This document shows positions 21,541 to 33,639 of a DNA stretch of 64,000 nt, one piece after another. A program made the position numbers and the translations under genes. The notes under the pieces were generated by a model that saw only the letters and a list, made by a program, of their open reading frames with translations, searched no databases and was not told where the DNA came from. Numbering within the stretch: the stretch's first letter is position 1; each line of letters opens with the position of its first letter. The stretch covers positions 2,001,969 through 2,065,968 of the forward strand of contig NC_089767.1 of the NCBI RefSeq assembly GCF_040412425.1. Reading direction: 5' to 3'. This DNA is from Macrobrachium rosenbergii (taxonomy: Eukaryota > Arthropoda > Malacostraca > Decapoda > Palaemonidae).

Positions 21541-21884
21541 TGTGTGCGTAGGCTTGTCTTGGGAATTTGTATCGAGTATATAAATAAAATATAATTTTCA
21601 CTAGAAGAATTCTCAAGAGCTTATGAATAAATGGGACATCACGACAATTAAAAAAAAAAGTGGAGCAATGACATATACTAGACATTAATTACTCGTCTAC
21701 CGTATAATATTGTACATGATAGTTTCAGTTGGACTCCTGTGGGCACCACAAGGGTAGAAGACCCATACCCACTTTGATGGAAACTAGGAAACATAAGTCT
21801 GGAGATGATATAGAGATTAGTGGAAATAAAATACAGGAAAGAATTGATTGTACTGCCCAGTTCCTTATATCTGGAATAACTTCA

Positions 21885-22015
21885 GACCGAAAATGAAATT
21901 ACCTATCATAGCTGCACTTCCTCTGACCAGGATTCAAACCTGCGCCGTTATTGGGGTGGAACACGTGTGACAGTGATTATGTCCACCGAGCCAGCAGGGG
22001 AGGTTAGAATTAATA
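21885..22015 (-). mobile_element. tRNA-like SINE head
   Basis: On the minus strand TGGCTCGGTGGAC (A box, 21993-21981) and GGTTTGAATCC (B box, 21940-21930) have tRNA-like spacing. Only the head and about 40 bp of body are visible. Confidence 0.5.
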
Positions 22016-22143
22016 CCCAGCTCTACTGTATACTATATTTCTGACGAACTGAGGTTTTGCAATTAGATTAGGATGCAGTATATTCCTGCGCCCCATGATG
22101 GTTGAATAAATGCTACACCTGTTTTTACATTACACACATGTTA

Positions 22144-22275
<132 letters not shown>

Positions 22276-22488
22276 TATATATGGTGTGTATATATACATA
22301 TATAAATTATATGTTGTGTTCATGTGCTTGTGTGCAGACAGCTACAAGTATTACAGTTACACATTTATTTTTTCTGTGATGACATACAGTGTGCAGTATT
22401 GCATATTGTTCATTTACCTTTTTTTCGCGAATGTGTTTGAGAAAATCAAGGAATATATTCACGATAAAACCTGAGAATGTTACAAACA

Positions 22489-22489
<1 letters not shown>

Positions 22490-22575
<86 letters not shown>
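22490..22575. repeat. (TC)n microsatellite
   Basis: About 42 uninterrupted TC units. Confidence 0.95.
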
Positions 22576-22578
<3 letters not shown>

Positions 22579-23230
22579 CCGGCAGGGAACTCATGCTTCG
22601 AAACTATTCATGGAGGTTCTTAAAAACTAGCACATTCTCGGGGAAAACTATTTTAAACGAGAGAAATCACGGTTGAAAAGTGACTTGAAAAACACTCTGG
22701 GGAAAAAAAACGCTTTGGGAATGCCATTTGCAACTTCTACCTTATACTTGGCTTTGATTAACAGTTTTAATTCGAACGTTTAAACGATTTCATTTAGACA
22801 TTTCCTTTCAATTATGTAATCTTGAGCATTTATTCTGTTCCTTAAAAAACTTTGAAGTAAACATCTCAATCTGTAGTTGCTTTGTGAGGTGTTCTGTAGT
22901 ATAATGACGCAAAGCGTTTTAATTAAGATGTAGCGTTTGTACCGTGCTGTTGCAATACGTTTTTTGTGTATTCTCATCTCACTGTAGCTTAATTAGACGA
23001 ACTCGAAAGTTCACCAGGATCCATATTCACAAAGAACATTGACTTCAATAAAGGGGAGAAAAATGCAGGCGAGTAAAAAACGACCAGTATGTAATATGTT
23101 ATTACAAGTGGGAAAATGGATGTATGTACCGAAACGCCAAGATAATTAATTAGTCATCATTTTTAATGAACGTTTAGCCCTCTAATCAAATAGCTTTCGG
23201 AGCGAGGTGGGGAGGATTGTAAACTTGAAA
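22576..23230. other. gene-free DNA
   Basis: No gene or listed repeat family is recognised before the P repeat. Confidence 0.5.
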
Positions 23231-23234
23231 AAAA

Positions 23235-23622
23235 AGAGTAAAAAATGCGCCGAAGTTTCGTCGGTGCAGTCGAGTTTTCTGTCCTTCGTATAATCAAGGC
23301 CACCGCAAATAGATGTATCTTTCGGTGGTCTTGGTATAATGCTGTATGAGCCGCGCCCCATGAAACTTTAACCACGGTCCGGTAGTGGCCTGTCCTGTAT
23401 CGTTGCTGGATGCACGATTATGGCTAACTTTAACTTCAAACAAAATAAAAACTACTGAGGCTAGAGGGCTGCAGTTTGGTATGCTTGATGATTGGAGGGT
23501 GGAAGATCAACATAATTTGCAGCCCTGTAGCCTCAGTAGTTTTTAAGATCTGAGAGCGGACAGAAAAAGTGCTGACGGCCAGACAAAGCCGGCACAATAG
23601 TTTTCGTTTACAGAAAACTAAA
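23235..23622 (-). repeat. P repeat copy 3
   Basis: AAAAAATGCGCCGAAGTTTC start, the long hairpin around 23447-23542 and the end GTTTTCGTTTACAGAAAACT. The H1 stem is decayed (TCGGTGCA instead of TCGGCGCA). Confidence 0.9.
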
Positions 23623-23849
23623 AATTGAACCTTGCCACTCAGTTAACAAAGGAACGCACTCTTAGGTTAATGCAGAGGGTTTCACCTTTCAAATTCTCTT
23701 TTATTCCTTCTGTTCATTTCGTTTGGACGTTAGCCCACCTTCGCTGCGTATATATTAAAGATAGGTGCGATGATTATTGCGTATTAGTCAAAAAGATTTT
23801 TCAGGAATCAGCTATATTATAATGTGATTATTCAGTCACAAAATATAGA

Positions 23850-23850
<1 letters not shown>

Positions 23851-23919
<69 letters not shown>
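23851..23919. repeat. (TC)n microsatellite
   Basis: About 34 TC units, about 200 bp upstream of LINE-A. Confidence 0.95.
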
Positions 23920-23922
<3 letters not shown>

Positions 23923-24117
23923 GTGACATTCTCTCGGTGAGACGTAATCGTTCATGGTCTGGATAATCTACCCCGATAATACGCGTCTTACATACAATTA
24001 GCGAATGAAATATAGCTAAAAGTGTTCGTGAACTATCGGTGATTAGCTTAACATCAGATTAGAGTGATAAACCGTCTAATAAGTTGTTTACGAGTGAATT
24101 AATAAAAGCTGAAAATC

Positions 24118-25450
24118 ATGGAGGAGTCAGCCAACAGTGGCAAAAGGTGGAGAAACCTAGCTTGCATTGGAGACATTCAATATGATGAATTGGCAGGAAG
24201 GGAACTTGGTTTGCTGATCGTGGAGATGAATTGCAACATCGACCAAAAGATGTGGAAGCATTCACAGACATATTGAAAGGATACGATCCTTCAAACTGGA
24301 GCAAATCTGTAGAAAATATAATGAAAATAATAGAAGGGATACCAATGAAAGTTCAAGTTATCAAAAGACTTATAAAGAAAATATACAAAAATCAACACAT
24401 TCCATCAAAGAAAATAAGTACGGTGCAATTAGTGAATATATTGATTGATGCAATAGGCAAACGGATCCCTAAAGCATGTAAACTATGTAGTGTGGTATAG
24501 CATTGTAAATCCACAAAACCTGATTAGGAAATGCTATGCTTGCCACGTACCGACACACCCTTCATGTGCTGAAGTTGAGCAAAATAGAAATAAGGACACA
24601 AAAATATTTTGCTCAACATGTCTAGTATGGATAGACAAGGTCATTAAATCAAGACTTAATGTACAGATTGTGGAGGATGAAGAAGAGGAAGAAGAGGAAA
24701 ACAGAAAAGAAGAAAAATAAGACTGAAGAGAGAGAAAAGATTAATGAAAACAAAGAACAGGATAATAGTATGGATGCAGAGAAACTCATAGATTCTACAT
24801 ATGAGGCAATACAGCAACATACATATGAAGAAATAAACTATGACCTGATAAATCAAAATAAAATCCCAAAGAGGTTGTACCGGATCTCCATACTGAGGGG
24901 AATGAACAAGAAAAAAAAAGAAAAGAAAGACACAGTATGCACCCTTTTTGAAAAGAGGGAATTGCAGGTTTGGTGAAAGATGTTATTACAAACATCCCAA
25001 GATATGTCACAATTATGAGATCTATGGCAAATGTGCATATCTAGATGGCTATGAAGAGAATGCAGAGATCTACATCCAAAAATATGTAGAAACTGGAAAG
25101 AAGGAAATGGATGTAGGTTTAATAAGAAATGTAGGTACATGCATCCTGTAGCCATGAAAGACCAAAATCAAAATCAAATACATATAAAAAAACCAAGGTA
25201 AAAATGAAACAAATAAAGAAAAGAACAAAGATCATGTGATGAAGGCAAAAAGCAAGCCAACAACACATTATGAAATGTCAGCACCACGATATGAGCCATC
25301 AGCACCTAGATATAGCACAAGGAAGAAGCAATGTATCTATGATGCTAGGGATGGTGCAGATATGGAGATAAGTGCAGGTTTATGCACAAAGTGAATAAAT
25401 ATGAAGCTGGAAGAACAAATATAATGGAAAAGTTGGATTTTTAATGTACG
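24118..25450 (+). pseudogene. LINE-A ORF1, zinc-finger protein, frameshifted
   Basis: The first frame starts MEESANSGKRWRNLACIGDI at 24118 and shifts near 24230 to a basic, probably helical segment (for example NWSKSVENIMKIIEG). Near 24460-24640 paired cysteines and a histidine, KACKLC then KCYACHVPTHPSC then IFCSTCLVW, form a PHD/RING-like cross-brace after another frameshift. A long Lys/Glu-rich linker follows. Near 24945-25050 the peptides CRFGERCYYKHPKIC and CHNYEIYGKC look like C-x5-C-x(4-5)-C-x3-H zinc fingers of nucleic-acid-binding type. Its likely role is RNA binding and chaperoning for the retrotransposon. The combination is unusual for an ORF1. Confidence 0.7.
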
Positions 25451-25559
25451 AATTTCTGGAAATGAAAAAAGATCAACATATCAGAACAGGAAAGAGACAT
25501 GGGAAAATCCTTATTATTACCCATATTAGATAATGGAGATAATATGCAAACCATCATAG

Positions 25560-26565
25560 TGATGAACGCGCAGGGTCTAGTTTCGAGTAACTCAAAAAGA
25601 AAGATAGAGTTCTTAGAAGAACTAACCCAAAATGAAAAAAATAGAAATATTGAATATAAGTGAAACCTGGTATTCCCAAGAGACTGGTAATGATGACCAG
25701 ATAAAGGGTCTCCAAACTTATAGATCAGATAGAAAAATAGAAATCAAGGGGGAACCGCGATATATGGGAGAGATGCCAATCAAGGAAAAATCTGTGAGAA
25801 ATATAGTAACACAGAATGTGAATTAATAGCGGTAGAATTTGAATCTGAAAAATTAGTGAACATTGTAATATATAGACCCCTAATACTAAAGAGTTTGACA
25901 TAATAATTGAAAAATTGTATGAAATATGTAGAAATCACAAGGACTGGACTATACTCCTAACTGGAGACTTTAACTTTCCTTTTGTAGAATGGAAAGAACG
26001 AACAGGAGACTGTGGTTGTATTTATACATATAAAAAGAGAGCAGTAGTAGTGCAGAAGATAAGAGGCAATTTGAAAAGCTATTAGATATGCTACTAGAAC
26101 ATAACATTCAGCAAATAAATCACCTACCAACAAGAAAGAATAATATTTTAGACCTAGTATTTGTGAATGAGGTGAACTATGTTAAAGAAATAATAGTATA
26201 TAACACGAGTATTTCGGACCATAATGTCATAGAACTAACAGTCCGTTCCAGAACATACGAAAACAGAGAAAAGCAAGAGACAAAAAAATGGGAAGGATAT
26301 GGAAAATACAATTTCTATAGTAAGAATATAAATTGGTCAAAAATAAATGAAGAATTAAACAAAGAATGGGAAAACATATTTGTAAGTGATGATATACAGG
26401 TAAATACTGATATATTATATAAAATATTAGAGGAAATAGTGGAAAATATATACCGAAGAAAAAGTAATCATCAGTCACGAATTCCAAGAGACAGAAGGAT
26501 CTTATTCCAGAAAATTAGAAAGTGGAAAAAGCTCTTGCAAAAGAAAAGAATGCATGGAAAGTGAT
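25560..26565 (+). pseudogene. LINE-A APE-type endonuclease domain
   Basis: It begins near MNAQGLVSSNSKRKIEFLEE (25564) and continues after a frameshift with IEILNISETWYS (25643). The metal-binding LLTGDFNFPF is near 25960, a 158-codon frame (26088-26564) carries LPTRKNNILDLVF, and SDHNVIEL near 26215 is the catalytic SDH signature. This enzyme would nick target DNA for target-primed reverse transcription. Frameshifts lie near 25640, 25880 and 26070. Confidence 0.85.
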
Positions 26566-28460
26566 GGAACTAAAAAGTAAGATAGAAAATGCAGAACAAA
26601 AGATTATACAATCAAAAGAAAATGAAAAATGGAACCTAGAAGAAATGACACTACAAAATATCAAGCAAAACCCTAAAATTTTTTATTCATATGCAAAAAA
26701 GATGAATAAAATAAGAGTAGAAATAGGCCCTCTAAGAATTGAAGGGCGATTAACGAATGTAACATATTAGCAGAAAGATATAAGAGTGAATTTACACCTA
26801 GAATTGACAATGAAGATAATGATACAGAAATAAGAGATGAAAATACTGAATACTTATCAGATATAGATATTACAGAAGCCGATATTGTGCAGGCTATTAA
26901 TGAAATTAAAAATGGATCAGCAGCAGGACCAGATGGAGTACCTGCCATATTGTTAAAGAAAGTGGTTCATTCAATCGCAAAGCCGCTTAGCAATATTATT
27001 AACACAAAGTATAGATACAGGCAAGATTTATGATGAGCATAAATTAGCATATATTACTCCTACTTTCAAAAGTGGTTCAAGACTAGAGGCAAGTAATTAT
27101 AGGCCTGTGAGTCTGACATCTCATATTATGAAAGTATATGAAAGGGTAATGAAAAAAAATATAATGAAACATTTAATGAAAAATAGATTGTTCAATATAG
27201 GACAACATGGTTTTGTACCGGAAAAAGTACACAAACCCAACTGTTAGTCCACCATGAAAGCATATATAAAAATATGATAAATGAAAAAGATACAGATGTG
27301 GTTTACCTAGACTTTGCAAAAGCTTTTGACAAGGTAGATCATAATATATTAGCGAAAAAATTAGAAAACATAACATTGTTGACAAAGTAGGAAGATGGAT
27401 AAAAGAATTTTTGCAAAATAGAAAACAGATAGTGATTGCAAACGATGAGAAATCGGATGAAGCTACGGTAATATCCGGTGTACCACAGGGTACGGTGTTA
27501 GCTGCATTGCTGTTTGTGATTATGATTGCAGACATAGACAGTAATGTTAAGGACTCAGTAGTAAGAAGTTTCGCAGATGACACAAGAATAAGTAGAGAAA
27601 TTGCTTCTGATGAAGATAGGAACTCGCTACAAAGAGACCTAAACAAAATATATAAATGGGCAGAGATAAATAGGATGGTATTTAACTCTGATAAATTTGA
27701 ATCAATGAACTATGGTGATAAAGTAGGAATGCTATATGCATATAAAGGACCTAATAATGAGACAATCACAAACAAGGAAGCAGTTAAAGACCTTGGTGTG
27801 ATGTTGAATAGGAATATGTTATGCAATGATCAAATAGCAATTCTATTGGCAAAATGCAAAGCAAAAATGGGAATGTTGTTCCGGCACTTCAAAACAAGAA
27901 AAGCTGAACACATGATTATGCTTTATAAAATGTATGTACGTAGTCCACTTGAATATTGCAATATAATATGGTACCCACACTACCAAAAGGATATTGCACA
28001 AATAGAGAGTGTACAAAGGTCATTTACAGCTAGAATAGAAGAAGTTAAGGACCTTGACTACTGGGAAAGACTACAATTCTTAAATTTATATAGTCTTGAA
28101 AGGAGAAGAGAACGCTACATGGTAATTCAAGCATGGAAACAGATAGAAGGAATTACCGAAAACATCATGGAACTAAAATTATCAAAAAGAGCAAGCAGAG
28201 GTAGATTAATAGTGCCAAAAACTATACCAGGAAAATTAAGGAAAGCACCACGCACCAGCATCGATAATGCAGCGTCTATTCAATGCGCTACCAGCTTATC
28301 TGAGGAACATAACAGGAGTGAGCGTAGATGTGTTTAAGAATAAGCTCGACAAATATCTAAGATGCATCCCAGACCATCCAAGACTGGAAGATGCAAAATA
28401 TACCGGAAGATGCGTTAGCAACTCTCTGGTAGACATCAAAGGCGCCTCACACTGAGGGAC
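26566..28460 (+). pseudogene. LINE-A reverse transcriptase domain and C terminus
   Basis: Motifs run in order: KNGSAAGPDGVPAILLK (about 26910), SNYRPVSLTSHIMKVYERV (about 27090), GQHGFVP, VVYLDFAKAFDKVDHNI (about 27300), GVPQGTVLAALLFVIMIADI (about 27475) and the catalytic box SFADDTRI (about 27570). The 308-codon frame at 27411-28337 is intact through the active site and includes LEYCNIIWYP and LYSLERRRERYMV. After one frameshift near 28290 the tail reads LFNALPAYLRNITGVSVDVF and ends SLVDIKGASH, then TGA at 28453. Breaks upstream inactivate it. Confidence 0.9.
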
Positions 28461-28503
28461 CTGGGGCAACCCGAACGAATTGTAAGGTCTGTAAGGTAAG
28501 GTA

Positions 28504-28510
<7 letters not shown>
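28453..28510 (+). other. LINE-A 3' end with GTAAGGT repeats
   Basis: After the stop codon come about 30 bases and then GTAAGGTCTGTAAGGTAAGG and TAAGGT. This is a short tandem 3' tail of the kind CR1/jockey-type LINEs use. A (CT)n array starts directly after it. Confidence 0.7.
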
Positions 28511-28537
<27 letters not shown>

Positions 28538-28548
28538 GTATGTTCTGG

Positions 28549-28613
<65 letters not shown>

Positions 28614-28630
28614 GAGAGAGAGAGAGATCA
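28507..28630. repeat. (CT)n, (AT)n, (AG)n compound microsatellite
   Basis: CT units at 28507-28535, AT units at 28551-28609 and AG units at 28613-28627. CT and AG flanks make the block foldable. Confidence 0.95.
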
Positions 28631-28995
28631 GGCGTTCGCCACGCAGAAAAGTAGCTAAAAGCGGCGAAAAATTGCTCCGAATGAAGGCATATTCGGCTTA
28701 ACACCCTATTGTTGAATTTATCCAGAACAGCTATTTTTTCATTAAGAAATGAGATGGTTTTCCAGCATGTGGTGCCGTAGTCCAGTGTCTAAAATGCACT
28801 GAGCTGCAGAAAGATGCTTAACAACAATAGTATAGCCTATTTAATTAAGGTGTGTAAATGACATATAGCTGGTTCTTGCATATTTAATAAAAATAGGATT
28901 AAGTGCTCTTGAATGCAGTTGTAGCTCTTTTGAAATGATCTTTGAGCTTAAAATGCTATCTCTTATTTCTTGTGATCTTTCTGAATAATATGAAT
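28631..28995. other. gene-free DNA
   Basis: AT-rich; nothing is recognised. Confidence 0.5.
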
Positions 28996-28999
28996 AATT

Positions 29000-29245
29000 G
29001 CTAGTCGGCTGGTATAGTGGTTAGTGTCGTGGCATGCCACTCAGATGTCGTGGGTTCACGTCTCCCCCACGGGGATGAAAAATCACTGGCTTTGTATCAT
29101 GATCAGTTACTGCTGCAGTGTGGGGTCTGCGGTGGGAGGTTGAAGCCAACATTCTTTTTAAGCTTGAATTTCAAGTCAATGGCCCCTTGGGTGTGCTTGT
29201 TCCATGTGAATAAGTTTCATCTACTGAAATACTAATAATAATTTA
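29000..29245 (+). mobile_element. tRNA-derived SINE with LINE-B 3' tail
   Basis: The head has a strong A box GGTATAGTGGTTAGTGTCGT (29011-29030) and B box GGTTCACGTCTCC (29053-29065), like tRNA-Glu/Asp heads. A linker of about 80 bp follows. The last 100 bp (about 29145-29243), with AAGCTTGAATTTCAAGTCAA, TGGCCCCTTGG, GCTTGTTCCATGTGAATAAG and TTTCATCTACTGAA plus AATAATAAT, match the 3' UTR of the LINE at 59.8-62.9 kb. Such a chimera uses the LINE machinery in trans. Confidence 0.85.
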
Positions 29246-29629
29246 AATCATCTATAAAACCTAATGAGTTTTTAACCTGTTTCTGTTGTAAGGGCCCAAT
29301 CACCTCCAGATTGTAGGGTGCTGTCCACAGAAAAATGCAGAATCTGTCAGTTTCCATTTAAGAAGAAAGAACAGGTTTAAAAAAACTGCAAAATTCCCGA
29401 ACTCAAAATCACAGGCGTAAAAGTCTGGAGAATCTTAAATTGAAATCTTGGCCTGGAAGGCGAAGACCTTGCAAGCTGTAATGCACAGAAGCAGAGGTGT
29501 TGTGAGATGTTCCGTAAGTGCACCAGTTCACAACTGGCTCGGTGAACCATTTTGTAAGACAGGTATACATACAAACCACATGATTATGATCACACTGACA
29601 CGTGATTTATATAATGCAACTTCACCATA
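29246..29629. other. gene-free DNA
   Basis: No gene is recognised. Short open frames have no domain. Confidence 0.45.
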
Positions 29630-29878
29630 GGAACTGGAACTGGAATATAAAATTTAGGCCATAGGCCAAGCGCTGGGACCTATGAGGTCATTCAGCGCTG
29701 AAAGGGAAACTGAGAGTAAAAAGGTTTTAAAGTTGTAATAGGAGGAGGTGCAGTAAGAGGAATGAAAGGGGTTGCAGCTAGAGGGCGAAGAGACGCTGCA
29801 TGGAACCTTAAGTAATGCCTACATTGCACTGCGTGAGGTACACTAATGGCACACCACCCGGCGCCCCCCCTTAAGGGA
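29630..29878 (-). mobile_element. D1 repeat, internally shortened
   Basis: GGAACTGGAACTGGAATATA edge, then TTTAGGCCATAGGCCAAGCG and so on to CACTAATGGCACACCACCCG. About 55 bp around the GCAGTTGCACTATGAATCAA segment is missing compared with other copies. Confidence 0.85.
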
Positions 29879-30190
29879 ACTCTACCACAGGGACAATGAA
29901 ACACTGGGTGTAAATCTTGACCAGTTTTGGCTTAAGACATTTTCCAAGGACTGGGACTTAGTAGTGGAAATTTACAATACATACGCTAGAGGGACAGCAT
30001 GGAAACCGGTATTCACACCTGACAGGTGGGAGTGGGTGTGGCTGTAACACTCATTAGTGTTAGAGGTCATCTGCTCTATTTACGAATCTTTTTACCCACA
30101 CGTGTCTACACAGACTTCCTCAAGAATTTATAATGTATGGATAGATAAAGTGCAGACACAAATACGCATGTTATCTTACCAATTATTTAT

Positions 30191-30494
30191 ACCATAGAAT
30201 TTAGGCCAAATGCCAAGCGCTGGGACCTATGAGGTCACTCAGCACTGAAAGGGAAATTGAGAGTAAAAGGTTTGAAAGGTGTAACAGGAGGGAAAACTTC
30301 GCAGTTGCCCTCTGGAACATTGTTAGAGAGCGTGGAAAGCCAGATGGAAGAAAGAGAATATGAACGGAGGAGGTACAGTAAAAGGAATGAAAGGAGTTCC
30401 AGCTAAAGGGCCGACGGGACGCTGCAGAGAACCTTCAGTGATGACTACAGTGCACACCACGTGAGATGCACTGTCGGAACTACTCCCGTAAGGG
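30191..30494 (-). mobile_element. D1 repeat
   Basis: ATAGAATTTAGGCCAAATGC to CTACTCCCGTAAGGGG, near full length. The distal end is divergent. Confidence 0.9.
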
Positions 30495-30611
30495 GCTTTC
30501 CTGTACATTGCCAGCATGGCGCTGGACAGTATTGTACTTCTGTTACGTCGCTTGACTGGCCCGCTGGATTCTTTGTTTACGCAAACCGGAACCTGTTTTG
30601 CATCTTCTTTT

Positions 30612-30645
<34 letters not shown>

Positions 30646-31029
30646 GAGAGAGAGAATCCATCGAAATGGGATTACACGGTGCGTATCAACTCGATCCTTT
30701 AAAACAATAGACTTCTCGAGTCCAACCTCAAGTTTGTAGGTATTTCGCGTTCAAATCCGCCTCTGGAACTTCAGCAGTCCCTGGGATTACTTGCTTGCTT
30801 GTCCACTCATTTCTTCACTGATGCATTGGTTTTATTTTCATTTATTTCGTCTGTTTTAGAGAGTAGGATTTTCTCTTTTGCACTCGCCACCTCTGAACAG
30901 TGAGAAACTGGGCATATTTTTTCTACATGTTGATTGTTATATATCAGTCAGTACCGTTTTTCCAGCCATAAACCATTTCTTTTTGAAATATACTATTTAA
31001 TCTGTTTAAGGTAGCATAACATGGGTACG
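30495..31029. other. gene-free DNA
   Basis: A short (ACAG)n-(GA)n run near 30615-30655 is the only structure noticed. Confidence 0.5.
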
Positions 31030-31320
31030 AATAGAATCCAGACTTTAGGCCAAAGGCTATGCGCTGGGACCTATAAGGTCATTCAGCGCTGAATTGGAAA
31101 TTAATAGTAAAAAGTTGTGAAAAGTGTAACAGAAGGAAAACCTCGCAGTTGCACTAAGAATCAATTGTTAGGAGAGGGTGGAAAATATGATGGAAGAAAG
31201 AGACTATGAACGGAGGTACATTAAAAGGAATGAAAGGAGTTACAGCTTGGGGACGAAGGGACGCTGCAAAGAACCTGTGAGTAATACTTACAGTGCACCG
31301 CGTGTGGGTGTGCACTGATG
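31030..31320 (-). mobile_element. D1 repeat, end truncated
   Basis: AATAGAATCCAGACTTTAGG to CCGCGTGTGGGTGTGCACTG. The terminal CACTACCCCCTACGGGG part is missing. Confidence 0.85.
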
Positions 31321-31599
31321 AGAAATTAAAGCAACATTTAATTCCACTTACTGAAGCCATATGCAGAGGGTCAAGAGATCATCAGACCTGATTGATTTCG
31401 TCTAGAGTGGTTTCATTTTCAAATGATGGCTGTTGTTGTTGTCAGAGCATTAGTCGCTGATAGAACTGATGGACTATGACCCATCAGCTCAGGTTGTGTA
31501 TTGGTACCGTCGTCCGCTGGGTCAAGAAAAAGGGAATGGGGCAAGCAACTGGGAATCTGCCCTTTCTTGGTCACCCCTCAGATGGGAAATATGCGAATG

Positions 31600-31772
<173 letters not shown>

Positions 31773-32140
31773 GCGTGTAATTCAAGAGTCCAGTATTCAT
31801 CTCATTACATGTCAGCCCAACCGTCACGAATCAGATCGCATACCTCATTTGACTTGAAGAATGCCGCTGATTGGCTCAAAACCCACTCAATCAATCAGAG
31901 GATCTACCTGAAGAAGTGCAGGTGTATTTCCCCCAACGAGAGACCCGGAATCGGCTACTGATGACGAGCCGGTTCGAGACAACTAGGCCTTCTTAATACC
32001 TTCGTCGAAATGACTGCTGCAGCATTACGCTTCTGTTGTCACGACAAACACTTAGTAGACTGCATTGTCTGCGTCGATTGGCTTATGAGAGAATATCAAA
32101 GGATTCGCCAGGACAAACAGTCTGAAAGGTAATGGTTACG
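31773..32140. other. gene-free DNA
   Basis: The open frame that crosses the microsatellite into this region has no recognised domain. Confidence 0.45.
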
Positions 32141-32142
<2 letters not shown>

Positions 32143-32197
<55 letters not shown>

Positions 32198-32222
32198 GAG
32201 GAGGAGGAGGAGGAGGAGGAGG
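32143..32222. repeat. (GA)n(GGA)n microsatellite
   Basis: About 26 GA units become about 9 GGA units. Confidence 0.95.
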
Positions 32223-32954
32223 TTTAGTGCTGCAAAAATATTTTGTAAGTCGAGAAGGAGAAGAGTGAAAATTCTGTACTAGGAGACAGACAGACAGATA
32301 GATATAGGTGTTTTTAAAAAATGTCTTAGTTCTCTTTTATTTCTGTAAAGCGCTTTGAATAAAAAAAAACTGTTCTTTTGTTACTCATTTCATTGTTACC
32401 ATTAGCATTAACAAGTGTGTGTGTACGCCTTTTGTTAGCATTATATAATAGAAGTTCAGTTTAATCGTGCATAGGAAACTCACTTCCTTTGTTTCCTATA
32501 TTCAGTTCCTCCTCAGCTGTAATGACATTTCAGTCAATGGAAAAATAAAGTCCGCAGTACTATGTATGTACTGTATATAGCAATATACATACATACTATT
32601 GCCGCCTTTATTTTTCCATTTAAGGTCCCGAGAAAGTGACGATATCAAATATTTCAGTCAATATTGGGGTAGCTTGTAAAACTTTACTCTCAAGGATCAA
32701 TAATCTGTTCTCCAGCTGACTTGGACAGAGAATTTGACACTATTCGTGAACAAGCTACCCAGCCAGCTACTTTCCCTGACCTATGTTATCGCAAAAGCTG
32801 TCTAAAAAGCCATTAAATAAATATTTTCGAAGCTGTGAAACCACGCCATTATGTTGTATTAAAGTTTACTAGTTGTATTATTTTACAGTGATCTCAGCAC
32901 TCCCTCAGATCCTTGTAAGAAGTCCCATGTACAGACCAGACTTAACTATAATTA
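32223..32954. other. gene-free DNA with one hairpin
   Basis: A stem formed by AATGGAAAAATAAAG at 32536-32550 and CTTTATTTTTCCATT at about 32608-32622 encloses TATGTATGTA/TACATACATA inner arms. No gene is seen. Confidence 0.6.
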
Positions 32955-33343
32955 ACAAGTAAAACATGCGCCGAAGTTTCTTCGGCGCAATCGAGTGTTC
33001 TGTACATCATATAAACAAAGCCACCGAAAACAGATCTAGCTTTTAGTGGTCTCGGTATAATGCTGTATGAGCCGCGGCCCATGAAACTTTAACCACGGCC
33101 CGGTGGTGGCCCGGCCTATATCGTTGCCAGACGCACAGTTATGGCTAACCGTAACCTTAAATAAAATAAAAACTACTGAGGCTAGAGAGCTGCAGTTCGT
33201 TATGTTTGATGATTGGAGGGTGGATGATCAGCATACCAATTTGCAGTCCTGTAGCCTCGGTAGTTTTTAAAATCTGAAGCGGACGGAAAAAGTACGGACG
33301 GGAGGCAGAGTCATCTGAATAGTTTTCTTTTACAGAAAACTAA
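32955..33343 (-). repeat. P repeat copy 4
   Basis: Perfect H1 stem TGCGCCGAAG/CTTCGGCGCA (32966-32989), long hairpin at about 33167-33272, and end AGTTTTCTTTTACAGAAAAC. It lies 1.4 kb upstream of the putative exon in presumed intronic sequence. Confidence 0.9.
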
Positions 33344-33639
33344 AAACCTGACCCCCACCAAGAAAATTCTGTCTTCGAGAATCTGTTCCTCCTTCAAGAA
33401 GTGAATTTTGTTGGGTTCATATTTAATTTTTCAGGATGTTTAGAAAAACTTTCAGGAGAAATTTAGACATTTTCATATAATAATTTTTAGTGTTAAAATC
33501 CCTGCAGAAGAATTTTTATATTTATGAACATTGCACGACTATTTTGAAGATTATAACATTATATTTTGCTAGTATTTAGAACTTTACACTGAATAATTGG
33601 GGTATATTTTAATGGTGTTTGGGGGATAAAATTTGGCCT

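Larger units (their letters stand above)
24118..28510 (+). mobile_element. LINE-A, near full-length APE-type non-LTR retrotransposon, inactive
   Basis: About 4.4 kb with the order zinc-finger ORF1, APE endonuclease, reverse transcriptase and a 3' end of GGTAAGGT repeats. CR1/jockey-like affinity is inferred from the APE endonuclease, the RT motifs and the C-terminal LEYCNIIWYP and LYSLERRRERY peptides. Frameshifts and stops occur about every 200-500 bp. Its 5' UTR limit is not defined, so the start given is the first credible ATG. Confidence 0.85.

Noticed and set aside
24659..24976. Lys/Glu-rich frame as an independent coiled-coil protein
   Set aside because: It lies between the zinc-finger parts of LINE-A ORF1 in the same orientation and is the linker of that ORF.
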